Shown: positions 26,565 through 35,182 of the stretch, piece by piece | Layout: every line of letters starts with the position of its first letter | Numbering within the stretch: position 1 is the stretch's first letter | Assembly (NCBI RefSeq): GCF_029892445.1 | Contig: NZ_JARXVJ010000001.1 | Location: 310,001-374,000, forward strand | Length of the DNA stretch: 64,000 nt | Source of the DNA: Chryseobacterium sp. H1D6B | GTDB taxonomy: Bacteria > Bacteroidota > Bacteroidia > Flavobacteriales > Weeksellaceae | Direction: 5' to 3' | Program-made: the position numbers and the translations under genes | Notes under the pieces: generated by a model | The model's database searches: none | What the model was told of the DNA's origin: nothing | The model's input: only the letters and a program-made list of their open reading frames with translations

Positions 26565-26595
26565 TTTCGTTACATTTTTCTTGGGTTTCATTACA
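26565..26595 (+). promoter_or_regulatory. Direct repeat upstream of cassette copy B
   Basis: TTTCGTTACA (26565-26574) and TTTCATTACA (26586-26595) differ by one base and start exactly 21 bp apart, two helical turns. They lie 58 bp before the copy B micro-protein start. The spacing resembles LytTR-type operators; the match is by spacing and partial sequence only. Confidence 0.35.
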
Positions 26596-26652
26596 AAACA
26601 TCAAAATTTCGTATAAACAACAATAGGCTACTATTCAACAATTTATAAAATT

Positions 26653-26784
26653 ATGAAAACAAAAATCAGAAAACAATTCGACTGGAAAAGCTGGAAAACA
26701 TTGAATTCTAAGCACAATACAGAAATACTTGCCACTCACATTGCAGTAATCGTTGCTGTATTTATTTTTGCCGCGTGCCTTTAA
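26653..26784 (+). CDS. Micro-membrane protein, cassette copy B
   Basis: Forty-three residues, ATG at 26653 to TAA at 26782-26784. A basic amphipathic head (MKTKIRKQFDWKSWKTLNSK) is followed by a single hydrophobic helix (ILATHIAVIVAVFIFAACL) that ends at the stop. Layout matches copy A at 25957: charged N-terminus, one helix, a Cys near the end of the helix. It is followed after 47 bp by the paralogue of the copy A helical protein, which supports it as a genuine gene. Confidence 0.55.
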   Translation: MKTKIRKQFDWKSWKTLNSKHNTEILATHIAVIVAVFIFAACL

Positions 26785-26831
26785 GTTTGGTATAGTTTTC
26801 GCCTCACTTAACGAGTTGAAAAATATTAATT

Positions 26832-27236
26832 ATGATGAATGTAGAGATGCAGACTATTAACCAAAAAATAGCTGAACGATATTTAAAAATATATTATCCT
26901 TCTATTCGAAATGAAATCAGCCAGTTATCAGCACAAAATAATTTTCCGGGGATCATCCAGGCAACCATTAATCACCTGAAATCTCTATTACAAGAATCAA
27001 AAACGACTATTGTCGCAAGAAATATAAAAGTAATGGAATGGCTTTACAGAAATGGAAACAGTTATTTAAAACAGATTATTGAAAATCTTTTTATCAGCTC
27101 TTTTGAAAGTCTGAAAAGAAATTCAGATCCTGAACAATGGAGCACTTTATATCAATATATGCCGTTGAAATTCCAGGAAATACATTTGGCTCAGATCAAG
27201 CAGTATGAAGTAATTACTAATAAAAAACATTTTTAA
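26832..27236 (+). CDS. Small helical protein (DUF7674-like), cassette copy B
   Basis: A 134-residue soluble helical protein, paralogue of the one at 26123. The shared core is NEISQ...IIQATINHLKSLLQ...MEWLYRNGNSYLKQIIENLFISSFESL. It carries about 15 extra N-terminal residues. ATG codons at 26832 and 26835 are both possible starts. No catalytic residues are visible. The gene ends just before a strong convergent terminator. Function is unknown. Confidence 0.6.
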   Translation: MMNVEMQTINQKIAERYLKIYYPSIRNEISQLSAQNNFPGIIQATINHLKSLLQESKTTIVARNIKVMEWLYRNGNSYLKQIIENLFISSFESLKRNSDPEQWSTLYQYMPLKFQEIHLAQIKQYEVITNKKHF

Positions 27237-27237
27237 A

Positions 27238-27274
27238 ATAGAAATCTCCAAGCAGTACTTGGAGATTTTTTTAT
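27238..27274. terminator. Bidirectional terminator
   Basis: A perfect 11-bp stem, AAATCTCCAAG (27242-27252) with CTTGGAGATTT (27258-27268), loop CAGTA, followed by a T-run. It separates cassette copy B from the thioredoxin-like gene. Confidence 0.9.
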
Positions 27275-27790
27275 TTATTCTTTCTTCGTGAAAGCTTTTT
27301 GAATCGTCTGAAGCTCTTCTTTTGTAAGCTTAGAGGTTTTTTCTAATTTCGCCAGGAACGAAGATACTTCTTCAGGAGTTGCCGGCGCGCCTAGATTATC
27401 TCCTTTTTGATCGAAAGAATCTGCAAGCACCTCCCCTTTATAGTTTAGCATCAGCCAAAACGGAAGTCCGGCATTTTCTCCTTTATACTTATTCATCAGC
27501 TCCTGCCCGCCGGGATTCTCAAGGTTTTTCTTCTCTCCTCTTTCCTGAACACTAAGATAAGCCGTAATATAGCTCTTTTCAAAAAGCGGTTTTGTTTCTG
27601 GAAGCTTCATATTCTTTTCCATCATCTTGCACCATCCGCACCATGAGGCATGAAATACCAGAAGAACATTTTTCTTTTGTGCTTTGGCTTCAGTAAGCGC
27701 TTTATTTAATACTGCATCTGCTTTTTCCTGTGCAAAGCCCAGCTGAAAAAACAATAAACCTGCGATTAAAATAATTTTTGAATACTTCAT
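27275..27790 (-). CDS. Periplasmic thioredoxin-family protein
   Basis: A 171-residue protein with a signal peptide (MKYSKIILIAGLLFFQLGFA). The thioredoxin motif is CGWC at 51-54 in VLLVFHASWCGWCKMM, of the thioredoxin_7/DsbD-gamma-like type. The cis-Pro is probably in AGLPFWLML. A ~30-residue helical tail follows (TPEEVSSFLAKLEKTSKLT). It is likely a thiol-disulfide reductant or isomerase in the periplasm; the partner is not in the window. Confidence 0.85.
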   Translation of the reverse strand: MKYSKIILIAGLLFFQLGFAQEKADAVLNKALTEAKAQKKNVLLVFHASWCGWCKMMEKNMKLPETKPLFEKSYITAYLSVQERGEKKNLENPGGQELMNKYKGENAGLPFWLMLNYKGEVLADSFDQKGDNLGAPATPEEVSSFLAKLEKTSKLTKEELQTIQKAFTKKE

Positions 27791-27877
27791 TAAATTTTGC
27801 TTTTGTAATTTTCTATACGAATGTAAGTATTTTTCTCTTTAATAAACAGAAGAATTCCCAAGCTTTCACCCGATTTT

Positions 27878-29629
27878 TTATTTCAATCTGTATACACTCA
27901 GTTTAGTGTAAGGAGCATGCTGAAATTCAATTCTATATTTCTGTTCGTTTTTCATTGAATCTAAAATCGTCATATCAGCGATAAACTCATCCCGCCCTTT
28001 TAGATTTCCTGTATTCACCGTAATCTGATCTCTATAATTATTGGATCCTTTGATCTCTATCGGAAATTTATCTTTCCATACCACTCCGCCTTCGATATTT
28101 TTTATAGACACTATTTTTCCGCTTTTTCCTAAATTCTCAAAATAAATTTTAGAGATCTGAGAATGATCATCTAAAGAATTATCCGGCGCGGCTGTCCCTT
28201 CATCTATAAATGGAGTATTCATTGTGTAGATATTATTTATTTCATATTTTCTGGATTTGTCAAAAAAGTATGTTCCGTTTCGTTTGGTTTCATCATTTTC
28301 CATGACATTTTTGGGAACAGCATTTGCAAAATCTTCTTTCTTAAAAATATAAACAGCTACAGAATCTTTTTGAGTTTCATACAGTTTTTCCAGATCGTAA
28401 TAAGAGATTTCGTAACTATTCTTTTTTACTAAAACTTTACAAACTACATCATCACCTTTTACATCTTCAATTTTCAAAGCCATTGTAGTATATTCTGATG
28501 ATCCTAACGGCTGAATCACAAAAACCTGATTTTTATTTATATTCTCAACACTGTTCTTCCTGTACTCACTGTTATATTCTATCATTCTGTCGTTTACTTT
28601 AGATGTTTTGAAGTCACTTATCAGCTGCGCTCCAAAATAATAGAGATACACATAAGGGATCAAAACGGCCAGAATAATCAGAAGATAAACTGTCTTAAAA
28701 CCTGTCCTTTTCTCTTTTACCACATGTGTATAAGAGATTGAATCATGCCATCCCGTCTTCCAAAAAAATGATACCGCATCAAAAGGAATGCTTCTGAACA
28801 ACGTTCTTTTGAAAATAATACCGGCAGAAGGTTTTTCAGCGACATTATCAATTACTCTTGATTCTGTAAGGAATTTAGCAGGTGTGGAATTGAATATAAT
28901 CTCAAATAACGGATAATATATAAATCTCAAAATGATTATCAATAAAAGCCAGCCGAATTCATTATTAAGTTTTTCTCTGAAAAAATGGTTTTTCACCAAA
29001 AGAGTATCAAAAATTCTGAAAAGCAGAGGACAAAAAACAAGAAGCATCACAAAGGTGTCAATAAGATAATGGAAAAATCTCTGCCACTTTGGAGTATCGG
29101 TAATGGTGGTGGACTGTTCCGTTTGTTTTACATCTAAAACTTTTGTTTTTTTTATTAATTTAAGGATTGTATAACTTAGAAAAATATATGCTGCATTCAT
29201 GAAAGGATATAAGTACACTATCATGCTTTTACTATATTTTGCATCTTCAAGCTTTCCTCTGATGTAAAAGAAAAAATAAAGCATATTCAGGAATCCCACG
29301 ATATTTGACAGGAGAATTATTGAAAATACAAACCCTATCAGACGGGTTTCTTTTCCTTTTTTGAGAAAAAACATAATACTTCCGGCTAATAATACTGTCA
29401 ATAAAAATATTTCCCACACATCAAATGCGCTTTTAGAAGTTCCTATAAAGAGTGTGAAAGGTTTAAAGATCCAATTGAGCTCTACAAATTTTCTTTCAGG
29501 TGAAATAAATCCTTGGGTGCTTGTAAGAATCTTAAATGTATTGAATGATAATATAATTCCCAGTATCGAAATAATCAGCGAAGAAATGCCGATGAGATAA
29601 TACTCTCTTTTTGAGTATTTTTTTTCCAT
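27878..29629 (-). CDS. RDD-family membrane protein with a periplasmic or soluble C-terminal domain
   Basis: A 583-residue protein. Four hydrophobic helices in the first ~165 residues are followed by an RDD-type domain (WQRFFHYLIDTFVMLLVF, then YYPLFEIIFNSTPAKFLTESRVI, then IFKRTLFRSIPFDAVSF), with another helix at about 315-335. The last ~240 residues are soluble and beta-rich (NQVFVIQPLGSSEYTTMALKIEDVKGDDVVCKVL). RDD proteins are integral membrane proteins of mostly unknown role, some linked to ion or osmotic stress. The gene is monocistronic, with a ~290-base AT-rich gap upstream in which I see nothing definite. Confidence 0.7.
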   Translation of the reverse strand: MEKKYSKREYYLIGISSLIISILGIILSFNTFKILTSTQGFISPERKFVELNWIFKPFTLFIGTSKSAFDVWEIFLLTVLLAGSIMFFLKKGKETRLIGFVFSIILLSNIVGFLNMLYFFFYIRGKLEDAKYSKSMIVYLYPFMNAAYIFLSYTILKLIKKTKVLDVKQTEQSTTITDTPKWQRFFHYLIDTFVMLLVFCPLLFRIFDTLLVKNHFFREKLNNEFGWLLLIIILRFIYYPLFEIIFNSTPAKFLTESRVIDNVAEKPSAGIIFKRTLFRSIPFDAVSFFWKTGWHDSISYTHVVKEKRTGFKTVYLLIILAVLIPYVYLYYFGAQLISDFKTSKVNDRMIEYNSEYRKNSVENINKNQVFVIQPLGSSEYTTMALKIEDVKGDDVVCKVLVKKNSYEISYYDLEKLYETQKDSVAVYIFKKEDFANAVPKNVMENDETKRNGTYFFDKSRKYEINNIYTMNTPFIDEGTAAPDNSLDDHSQISKIYFENLGKSGKIVSIKNIEGGVVWKDKFPIEIKGSNNYRDQITVNTGNLKGRDEFIADMTILDSMKNEQKYRIEFQHAPYTKLSVYRLK

Positions 29630-29918
29630 AGTTATTAAATTTCAGCGAAAATATAAAAATATTAATTATCAAATCTTTATCATTCAAAATGATTTTAAGA
29701 TATAGCTTTTTGTAATCTCGTTCTATGACTATTAAAAATTTGATATAATTAATACTATATGTGGCCGAATTCAAAAAATTCACTTCTGATTTTAAAAAAA
29801 ATTATGGAATTATACAGAAAGTGAGTGCTTAATTTTTCACTCAATTCGTATTATTTTTAATGACGTTACATTAAAGCAGCCAGCTGATTCTCCAAATCAT
29901 TAAGAATCAAAATCCTAC

Positions 29919-30194
29919 CTATTTTTGGTTTATTTTTTCCCGTTTCAGCTTTTTTATACTTTGAGCCAGCTCTTTTCTAATTTCGATATGCTGCAGTCTG
30001 TACAGGTTTATACAGTTTTCCAGTCTCTTTTTCATAGTAAGATATTCTTCATAGAGTGCCGACAATTTTATATTCATAAGAAAAATTTCATCAGTGCATA
30101 TACTGTCTTGTTGGGATGTTTCTTTTAATAATTGCTCGAGATCATTAATTCTTTTGATCATTTCCCGATGTATTTTTGGCTCTATTCCCTGCAT
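29919..30194 (-). CDS. Small coiled-coil protein
   Basis: A 91-residue, highly charged helical protein (HREMIKRINDLEQLLKE ... YEEYLTMKKRLENCINLYRLQHIEIRKELAQSIKKL) without signal peptide or membrane helix. It starts 14 bp after the S41 peptidase stop codon, so the two are probably co-transcribed. No family is recognised. The opposite-strand ORF over the same bases has no coding character. Confidence 0.5.
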   Translation of the reverse strand: MQGIEPKIHREMIKRINDLEQLLKETSQQDSICTDEIFLMNIKLSALYEEYLTMKKRLENCINLYRLQHIEIRKELAQSIKKLKREKINQK

Positions 30195-30208
30195 ATATTA
30201 TTAGATTT

Positions 30209-31570
30209 TTAATACCGCTTACTATTTGATAATGAAAAAGGTCTTTCACTTTCAGAAAGTATTTTCACATCACTATTTGTCTTTTCAGAATTCGTAGATT
30301 TAGAATAAATCTTTCCTAAAACAGCTTGAAGTAAAGTTTCATCAGACTGTCCTAATGGAAGTAACGGTAATGAAGCATATTCATCAATAGGAACCTGAGG
30401 GGAAATTCCGCTGCTGTATTCTCCTTCACCATCCGCATTGTATACTTTGTAAATAACAGGATGAAGCTGCCAGGAAATCTTTTTAGGTTTACGCTCATCT
30501 GTGATAGAAAACCCTGCCATATCTTTTCCTAAAGTAGTGCCTCCTGCCTGAATTACCTGCAGGTAAGGTTTGAGATTATTGATCACTATTTCGGAGGCAG
30601 ATGCAGTATTTTTAGATGTCAAAATAAAGACTCTGTTTAATCCCAGCGCATTGGCGTGAAGTGATGTAAAATCTGAAGCTGCTGGATCATATGCTATTTG
30701 TTCTGCGAATGTTTTTTTTACTTCTCCTCCGTTTTTATTTCCTTTGTAGATAATAAATGGTGAATCGGCAGTTATTCCTGAAGGAATCAATGAACACAAT
30801 ACCGCTGCAGAAGCGACAGATCCGCCATAATTATATCTAAGATCAACAACAAGATCCTTTACTCCATTGGCTTTAAATTCTGCAAATTTCTGATTGAGGC
30901 TGTGCGACATTCCGTCTGGAAAATCATAAATATATAAATATCCTGTCTTTTTGCCGTTCTGGTTGAAAATTTTAGATATTATCGGCTGGTTGAAAGTAAA
31001 TCCGTAATATACCTTAATATCTTTTTCATTGATACTATTTCCGTCTTTCCATTCTCCTACTGTAAGATCAAGGGTGGTATTATCTGGAATAGAATTGAGA
31101 AGACTTTCTGCATTAGACAGAGTGATCAGGCTTCCATTGATTTTTTTTATGATCATGCCGCGTTGTAAACCTGAATTCTGAGCAGGGGAATCCTGCAGCA
31201 CCAGCTTTATCACCGCAGTTATCTGTCCATCAGCAAGCTGAAGTACAGCATAATCAAAACCGTACATATTTCTGACCGTCCGCAGATATGTTGAAGCATC
31301 CTCTGTATCCACTATGCTTGAAAAACGATCATTTTGAGATAAAAGACTGGTAAAAAATTTCTTTACCGGAAGATGATAATCTGGTTTTGAAGGCATCTGC
31401 CCATCCCAGTAATAATAACGTTTCATATTATCATGCACCCAGACATTAATAGATTCCACACTTCCGTCAGGAAAATCGGGAACGGCATCTTCTTCAGATC
31501 TGCAGGAATTAACAGCAATTGAGCTTAAAAATAAGAGAACCAGTATATAAAACTTTGAAAAATTATCCAT
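30209..31570 (-). CDS. S41-family peptidase lipoprotein
   Basis: A 453-residue lipoprotein (lipobox VNSC, Cys23). The N-terminal helical region (ESINVWVHDNMKRYYYWDGQMP) and PDZ domain (SPAQNSGLQRGMIIKKINGSLI) precede the S41 core: KDLVVDLRYNYGGSVASA, RVFILTSKNTASASEIVINNL with the nucleophilic Ser in SASE, and LGKDMAGFSI. The YYYWDGQMP signature is typical of Bacteroidota S41 lipoproteins. The C-terminal ~60 residues are polar and low-complexity. It is downstream of a TonB receptor regulon and may process surface or substrate proteins there; this role is inferred from position. Confidence 0.88.
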   Translation of the reverse strand: MDNFSKFYILVLLFLSSIAVNSCRSEEDAVPDFPDGSVESINVWVHDNMKRYYYWDGQMPSKPDYHLPVKKFFTSLLSQNDRFSSIVDTEDASTYLRTVRNMYGFDYAVLQLADGQITAVIKLVLQDSPAQNSGLQRGMIIKKINGSLITLSNAESLLNSIPDNTTLDLTVGEWKDGNSINEKDIKVYYGFTFNQPIISKIFNQNGKKTGYLYIYDFPDGMSHSLNQKFAEFKANGVKDLVVDLRYNYGGSVASAAVLCSLIPSGITADSPFIIYKGNKNGGEVKKTFAEQIAYDPAASDFTSLHANALGLNRVFILTSKNTASASEIVINNLKPYLQVIQAGGTTLGKDMAGFSITDERKPKKISWQLHPVIYKVYNADGEGEYSSGISPQVPIDEYASLPLLPLGQSDETLLQAVLGKIYSKSTNSEKTNSDVKILSESERPFSLSNSKRY

Positions 31571-31595
31571 AATATTATCTAAAGGAGTTTATTTT

Positions 31596-32333
31596 TTACA
31601 AATAATCGGCGATATCAATACTACCCATTACGACAACAGTACCATTTTCCAGCTTCTCCTGCAGTACGATCATATTAGCTCCAATATCCTGCTTTATTTT
31701 TACTTTAATTATTTGTGATCCGAAATAAGGTTCCATGGTTCCTTGTTTATATAATTCTAGATAAACAGGAGCTACAGCACTGAAAAAACTGTACATTTTT
31801 AGGGCAGAAAAATTATTTTTTTCAATATTATCAAATTCTGCCAGCACATCTCCATTCTCTTTCTTCAGGATTCCTTTTACAGCACCTGATGAAGAATTGG
31901 AATATTCTCCCAGATTAGGAAATATCAGTTCAAACCCTACTTTTCCAAGATTTACCTGAGGCTTTACAGCGTAAGTCTGGAGATAAATCCCCGGAAGGTT
32001 GAAAAAATTCAGGTTTTTATATTGATCTGTATTATTAAAATTGACGGAATACTTTGCAATCTGTTTCCCATTTTCGCTGTTGTAGATTTCAATTTGATCA
32101 GTTTCTCCTTCATCAACTACAAAGCTTAGTTTGGTTTCTATTGTATTAGTATAAGATGTACTTCCGTTGATGCTTACCGGCTTACCGTTAAGTCTTAATT
32201 GTAAAACATCAGGTTTTGAAAATCCCTTGACATTAATTTCTGCAGGCCTCTGCGATTTATCATAGGGCTGCATCACCTCATCTGTGCACGCCAGCAGACC
32301 TGTAAGAACAGCCAGGGTAATTATTTTTTTCAT
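31596..32333 (-). CDS. Hypothetical beta-rich lipoprotein
   Basis: A 245-residue lipoprotein beginning MKKIITLAVLTGLLACTDE (lipid Cys16). The start at 32333 is chosen because the lipoprotein signal begins there; the frame is open for another 168 bases upstream, but that part has no coding character and overlaps a strong hairpin. The mature part is beta-rich (VLQLRLNGKPVSINGSTSYTN, LSFVVDEGETDQIEIYNSENG), like small surface lipoproteins carried with TonB receptors. It starts 25 bp upstream of the S41 peptidase gene. No catalytic motif is visible. Confidence 0.65.
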   Translation of the reverse strand: MKKIITLAVLTGLLACTDEVMQPYDKSQRPAEINVKGFSKPDVLQLRLNGKPVSINGSTSYTNTIETKLSFVVDEGETDQIEIYNSENGKQIAKYSVNFNNTDQYKNLNFFNLPGIYLQTYAVKPQVNLGKVGFELIFPNLGEYSNSSSGAVKGILKKENGDVLAEFDNIEKNNFSALKMYSFFSAVAPVYLELYKQGTMEPYFGSQIIKVKIKQDIGANMIVLQEKLENGTVVVMGSIDIADYL

Positions 32334-32366
32334 TGATATGGTATTAAGTATAAAAACTAAATTTAG

Positions 32367-32403
32367 AAATATTGCCCCAAGCCAGACTGGGGGCAATATT
32401 TTT
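32367..32403. terminator. Strong hairpin between the T9SS protein and lipoprotein genes
   Basis: A perfect 12-bp stem, AAATATTGCCCC (32367-32378) with GGGGCAATATTT (32390-32401). A T-run follows on the plus strand and a weaker AT stretch on the minus strand. It lies 34 bases before the lipoprotein start and may be a terminator for the gene upstream or an mRNA-processing element. Confidence 0.6.
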
Positions 32404-32519
32404 AAACTGCATATTGAACAGGTTGTCTCATAAATCCTATAATGATGGTTTCTGACATGGTTATTATTTTTACCTCTAAAAAAATTGAAATAAGGAGACA
32501 CCTTCCTGCATTTAAAGAA

Positions 32520-33440
32520 TTATTTTTTGATAAACTTCACTTTCTCAGATAATATTCCATCTGATACTACAGCAATGTAATTTCCTGAAGATAACCCTGC
32601 AGCATTGATCTCTCTGCTATATTTACTTGTCAAAACTGATTGTCCGGCCATGTCAAAAACAGTAACCGTGACAGCATTTTCTTTTAAAGCAGGATTAAGT
32701 TTTAACATAAGGGATTCAGCTACGGGGTTCTGCATAACCGAACTGTTATTTTTTACTTTTTTTACATCCTGTGTATTTAGAACCGACGCATAGATCGCCA
32801 TTTCGTTGATATTGATATTCGTTAGATTGGTATCATCTGCAGCGTATCTATTTGACCATAATCCGATATAGATTTTTTTTCCTGCAAAGGCAGAAAGATC
32901 CACAAGACTTTCCACAAACTGAGTTAAATCAGCAGGAAAGGGACTGGTGCCGCCTGCTTTTATCACATAGGGGCTGGGAATCTGGGTGCCGTTTGTATCT
33001 ACTGCTAATGCCTGAAAATCTGACAATGCCGGCACAGGTTTCTGAGCGGTACTTACAAAAATGTAAAGATACCTGCCCACCACAGGATGCGTTGTTCTTT
33101 GTCTTCCTATATAAGCGGCCAATGTAATCGTTCCTGAAGCTGAAGTCAGATCGATTACCGGAGAAATTGCCCAATCATTTTCAGCCGCGAATCCTGCTAC
33201 ATTCCCTGAAGGAACATTGCTTATTGAATAACGAAGAGAACCTGCAGAACCATAAGTTAAAGAGGTACCATTGTGATAAATATTAGGTCCCTGCACCCAT
33301 CCATTCCCGTTTCCGTTCAAATCATGGAAAGACCATCCCTGCATATCATTAGTAGAATCAAAAGAATTAGTCCAAACCGGGTATTGTGCGGACATTAATT
33401 TTGATACAACCAAAACAGATAATAAAATTATTTTTTTCAT
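32520..33440 (-). CDS. T9SS-secreted choice-of-anchor protein
   Basis: A 306-residue secreted protein with signal peptide MKKIILLSVLVVSKLMSAQ. The body (FDSTNDMQGWSFHDLNGNGNGW ... AENDWAISPVIDLTSASG ... KKIYIGLWSNRY) is a jelly-roll of the choice-of-anchor J type. The last ~75 residues (VMQNPVAESLMLKLNPALKEN...VTVFDMAGQSVL...GLSSGNYIAVVSDG...EKVKFIKK) are a type A T9SS sorting domain, so the protein is exported through the type IX system and attached to the surface. The binding target is unknown. Confidence 0.82.
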   Translation of the reverse strand: MKKIILLSVLVVSKLMSAQYPVWTNSFDSTNDMQGWSFHDLNGNGNGWVQGPNIYHNGTSLTYGSAGSLRYSISNVPSGNVAGFAAENDWAISPVIDLTSASGTITLAAYIGRQRTTHPVVGRYLYIFVSTAQKPVPALSDFQALAVDTNGTQIPSPYVIKAGGTSPFPADLTQFVESLVDLSAFAGKKIYIGLWSNRYAADDTNLTNININEMAIYASVLNTQDVKKVKNNSSVMQNPVAESLMLKLNPALKENAVTVTVFDMAGQSVLTSKYSREINAAGLSSGNYIAVVSDGILSEKVKFIKK

Positions 33441-33462
33441 ACTATAAATTTTAAAGATTAAT

Positions 33463-33497
33463 TAAAAACATGGGATGGCAGGCTGAGCCACCCCATG
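33463..33497 (-). terminator. Terminator after the beta-helix lipoprotein
   Basis: CATGGGATGGC (33469-33479) pairs with GCCACCCCATG (33487-33497) with one wobble or mismatch. On the minus strand the stem is followed by TTTTTA. It lies directly after the beta-helix lipoprotein stop codon. Confidence 0.7.
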
Positions 33498-33505
33498 TTG
33501 ATCAA

Positions 33506-34822
33506 TTATTGTACAATAGAAAAATTATATTTTGTCCATGTTCCTTGGAAATCTCCACAGTTTCTAGGAGCAACATTCCATGCCGCAGTCTCGTTAAAGA
33601 ACGGCTGAGACATTCCCCAAACATTCGCTGGATTAGTTGTAGAAGTTGTTACACCTGGAATAGTAAGAGCTGCAGTAGCGGCACCTATTTTAGAAGCTGC
33701 AGCAAATGTAAATCCGTGTGCCTGTACAGAAGTAAAACTAAGATCTGCAAGGTTTACCGGAGCACTGCTTACTGTTTCCAATAATACACCTACCGGATAT
33801 CCTGTAACAGCAGCATTATCTAATGTTAATTTACCATTTCTTCTTACGTGGATTGCATTTTCATATAATCCGCCTTTTAGAGGACTTGCAGCTCCTACAA
33901 TAGTAAGATTCTTAACCGTAGGATGGGTAAAAGGACTAGCAGAAGAACCTGTTCCGTCATTGTCCAATTCGATACCGTTCGTATCTGAAACACCACCACT
34001 TTGGCTGTGTGTTGAATTGTAATCTGCCAATGCTAAAGCACAAGTAATTGTTCCTGAATATCCAAAATCGAAATCGAAATTATCATCATCCGGTGCAAAA
34101 GACACTAAATTAGACGCATTTACAGTACCTCCAAAGAATTCAAATGAATCATCTTTACCATAAGATACCTGGATATGATCTAATAGAGTACCATTACCTA
34201 CTCCACCTAAAGTTAATCCGTTGATTTCATTTCCTGAATTTGGAGCGAAAAGATCAAATCCACCAAATTCGATACGTGCATATTTAAGTATTCCTGCATT
34301 ATGACCTGCATTAGTACCGCCGTATTGATAATCAGTACCTGTTAATCCTTCAATTACCGTAGTGGTTGGTTTATTAGTAGGAGCATCTCCCAGCATAATC
34401 ACTCCACCGAAATCACCTGGAGTAGCTGTAGTGTCTTCATCACCATCCAATAACTTATAACTGGTAAAGACGATTGGCTGTGATGCAGTTCCTGCCGCAT
34501 TTATTTTACCTGTTTTAGCAATAACCAAGACTCCTGTAGGTGTATTTGTTGCATTCGGCTTCGCTTTAATGAAAGTACCTGGCTGGATAGTCAAAGTAGC
34601 TCCGTCTTTCACAGTTACAATACCATCTATTTCAACGACACCGCTCCATGTAGTATTAGTAGTAACTGCACCGCTTACTGCTGTCACAGGAAGTGCTGAA
34701 GCTGTTAAATATTCTGCAGAAGCAGACTGCATTTCAAATTTAGAAGAATCAGTTAAAGAATCATTCTCACGGCAAGCTGTTACTGATAAAACTGTTACAG
34801 CGATTAAAGTTAATTTTCTCAT
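33506..34822 (-). CDS. Beta-helix surface lipoprotein of a TonB-receptor locus
   Basis: A 438-residue lipoprotein (lipobox SVTAC, Cys17). After a Ser/Ala/Thr-rich linker comes a right-handed beta-helix: TWSGVVEIDGIVTVKDGATLTIQPGTFIKA, then short repeats ending in hydrophobic ladder residues (ILKYARIEFGG, GTLLDHIQVSYGKDDSFEFFGG, PTVKNLTIVGAAS). Database entries for such proteins are often mislabelled as multidrug transporters; there are no membrane helices. It lies downstream of the STN-type TonB receptor and is probably its surface-exposed ligand-binding partner or an associated exoprotein. The ligand is unknown. Confidence 0.75.
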   Translation of the reverse strand: MRKLTLIAVTVLSVTACRENDSLTDSSKFEMQSASAEYLTASALPVTAVSGAVTTNTTWSGVVEIDGIVTVKDGATLTIQPGTFIKAKPNATNTPTGVLVIAKTGKINAAGTASQPIVFTSYKLLDGDEDTTATPGDFGGVIMLGDAPTNKPTTTVIEGLTGTDYQYGGTNAGHNAGILKYARIEFGGFDLFAPNSGNEINGLTLGGVGNGTLLDHIQVSYGKDDSFEFFGGTVNASNLVSFAPDDDNFDFDFGYSGTITCALALADYNSTHSQSGGVSDTNGIELDNDGTGSSASPFTHPTVKNLTIVGAASPLKGGLYENAIHVRRNGKLTLDNAAVTGYPVGVLLETVSSAPVNLADLSFTSVQAHGFTFAAASKIGAATAALTIPGVTTSTTNPANVWGMSQPFFNETAAWNVAPRNCGDFQGTWTKYNFSIVQ

Positions 34823-35182
34823 TGTTGTAAAATTTTGAAATATGGATCCGGTTCTTTTTTTGGACCGGATGATTCCTGTTTTACGGGATACCCACCTTAT
34901 ATATCTCCGTGATTTGGTTACACTTTGTTTTTAAAACTTTACATCACCTGAGGTGCAGGCCCGTAAAGCTTCCCCTTTAATGCTTTTACCGTACGGGGAG
35001 ATCCGGTAATTTCCATTTTCGTCTGAATAATTCCTGCTGAAGTGCGCACCATCAGTTTTTATTCGTTCAGACCTCAGGATATGGAACCTGTGACATTTAT
35101 ACTCTATTTAGATCCTATAATATTCATCCTGTTATTAAAAGATTATTGATCATTATCTTTCTTTTCCTACCTGATATTACAT
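34823..35182 (-). other. Long intra-operon gap in the TonB locus
   Basis: This is 360 bases between the TonB receptor stop and the beta-helix lipoprotein start. Apart from the 37-codon frame at 34939-35052 it holds a 7-bp hairpin, ATCCGGT (34846-34852) with ACCGGAT (34864-34870), just upstream of the lipoprotein ATG on the minus strand. I see no clear terminator after the receptor. The hairpin may act in mRNA processing or translation of the lipoprotein. Confidence 0.45.
34939..35052 (-). CDS. Possible 37-residue protein between the TonB receptor and the lipoprotein
   Basis: An ATG at 35052 opens a 37-codon frame that ends in TAA at 34939-34941: it begins MVRTSAGIIQTKMEITGSPR and ends KALKGKLYGPAPQVM. 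It has no signal peptide or helix. The composition is protein-like, and it occupies the middle of an otherwise long untranslated gap in the TonB operon. An in-frame stop lies two codons before the ATG. It could be a real small protein or a chance ORF. Confidence 0.3.
   Translation of the reverse strand: MVRTSAGIIQTKMEITGSPRTVKALKGKLYGPAPQVM

Noticed and set aside
29925..30128. Plus-strand ORF of 67 codons
   Set aside because: It is antisense to the 91-residue coiled-coil protein, which has better composition and operon position. The plus ORF is mostly Phe/Tyr-rich shadow sequence.
32334..32501. N-terminal extension of the lipoprotein gene at 31596
   Set aside because: The extra 56 codons run through a strong hairpin. 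A typical lipoprotein signal begins at 32333.
34846..34870. Hairpin before the beta-helix lipoprotein as a riboswitch
   Set aside because: The stem is only 7 bp with an AT loop, and no conserved riboswitch core can be recognised.
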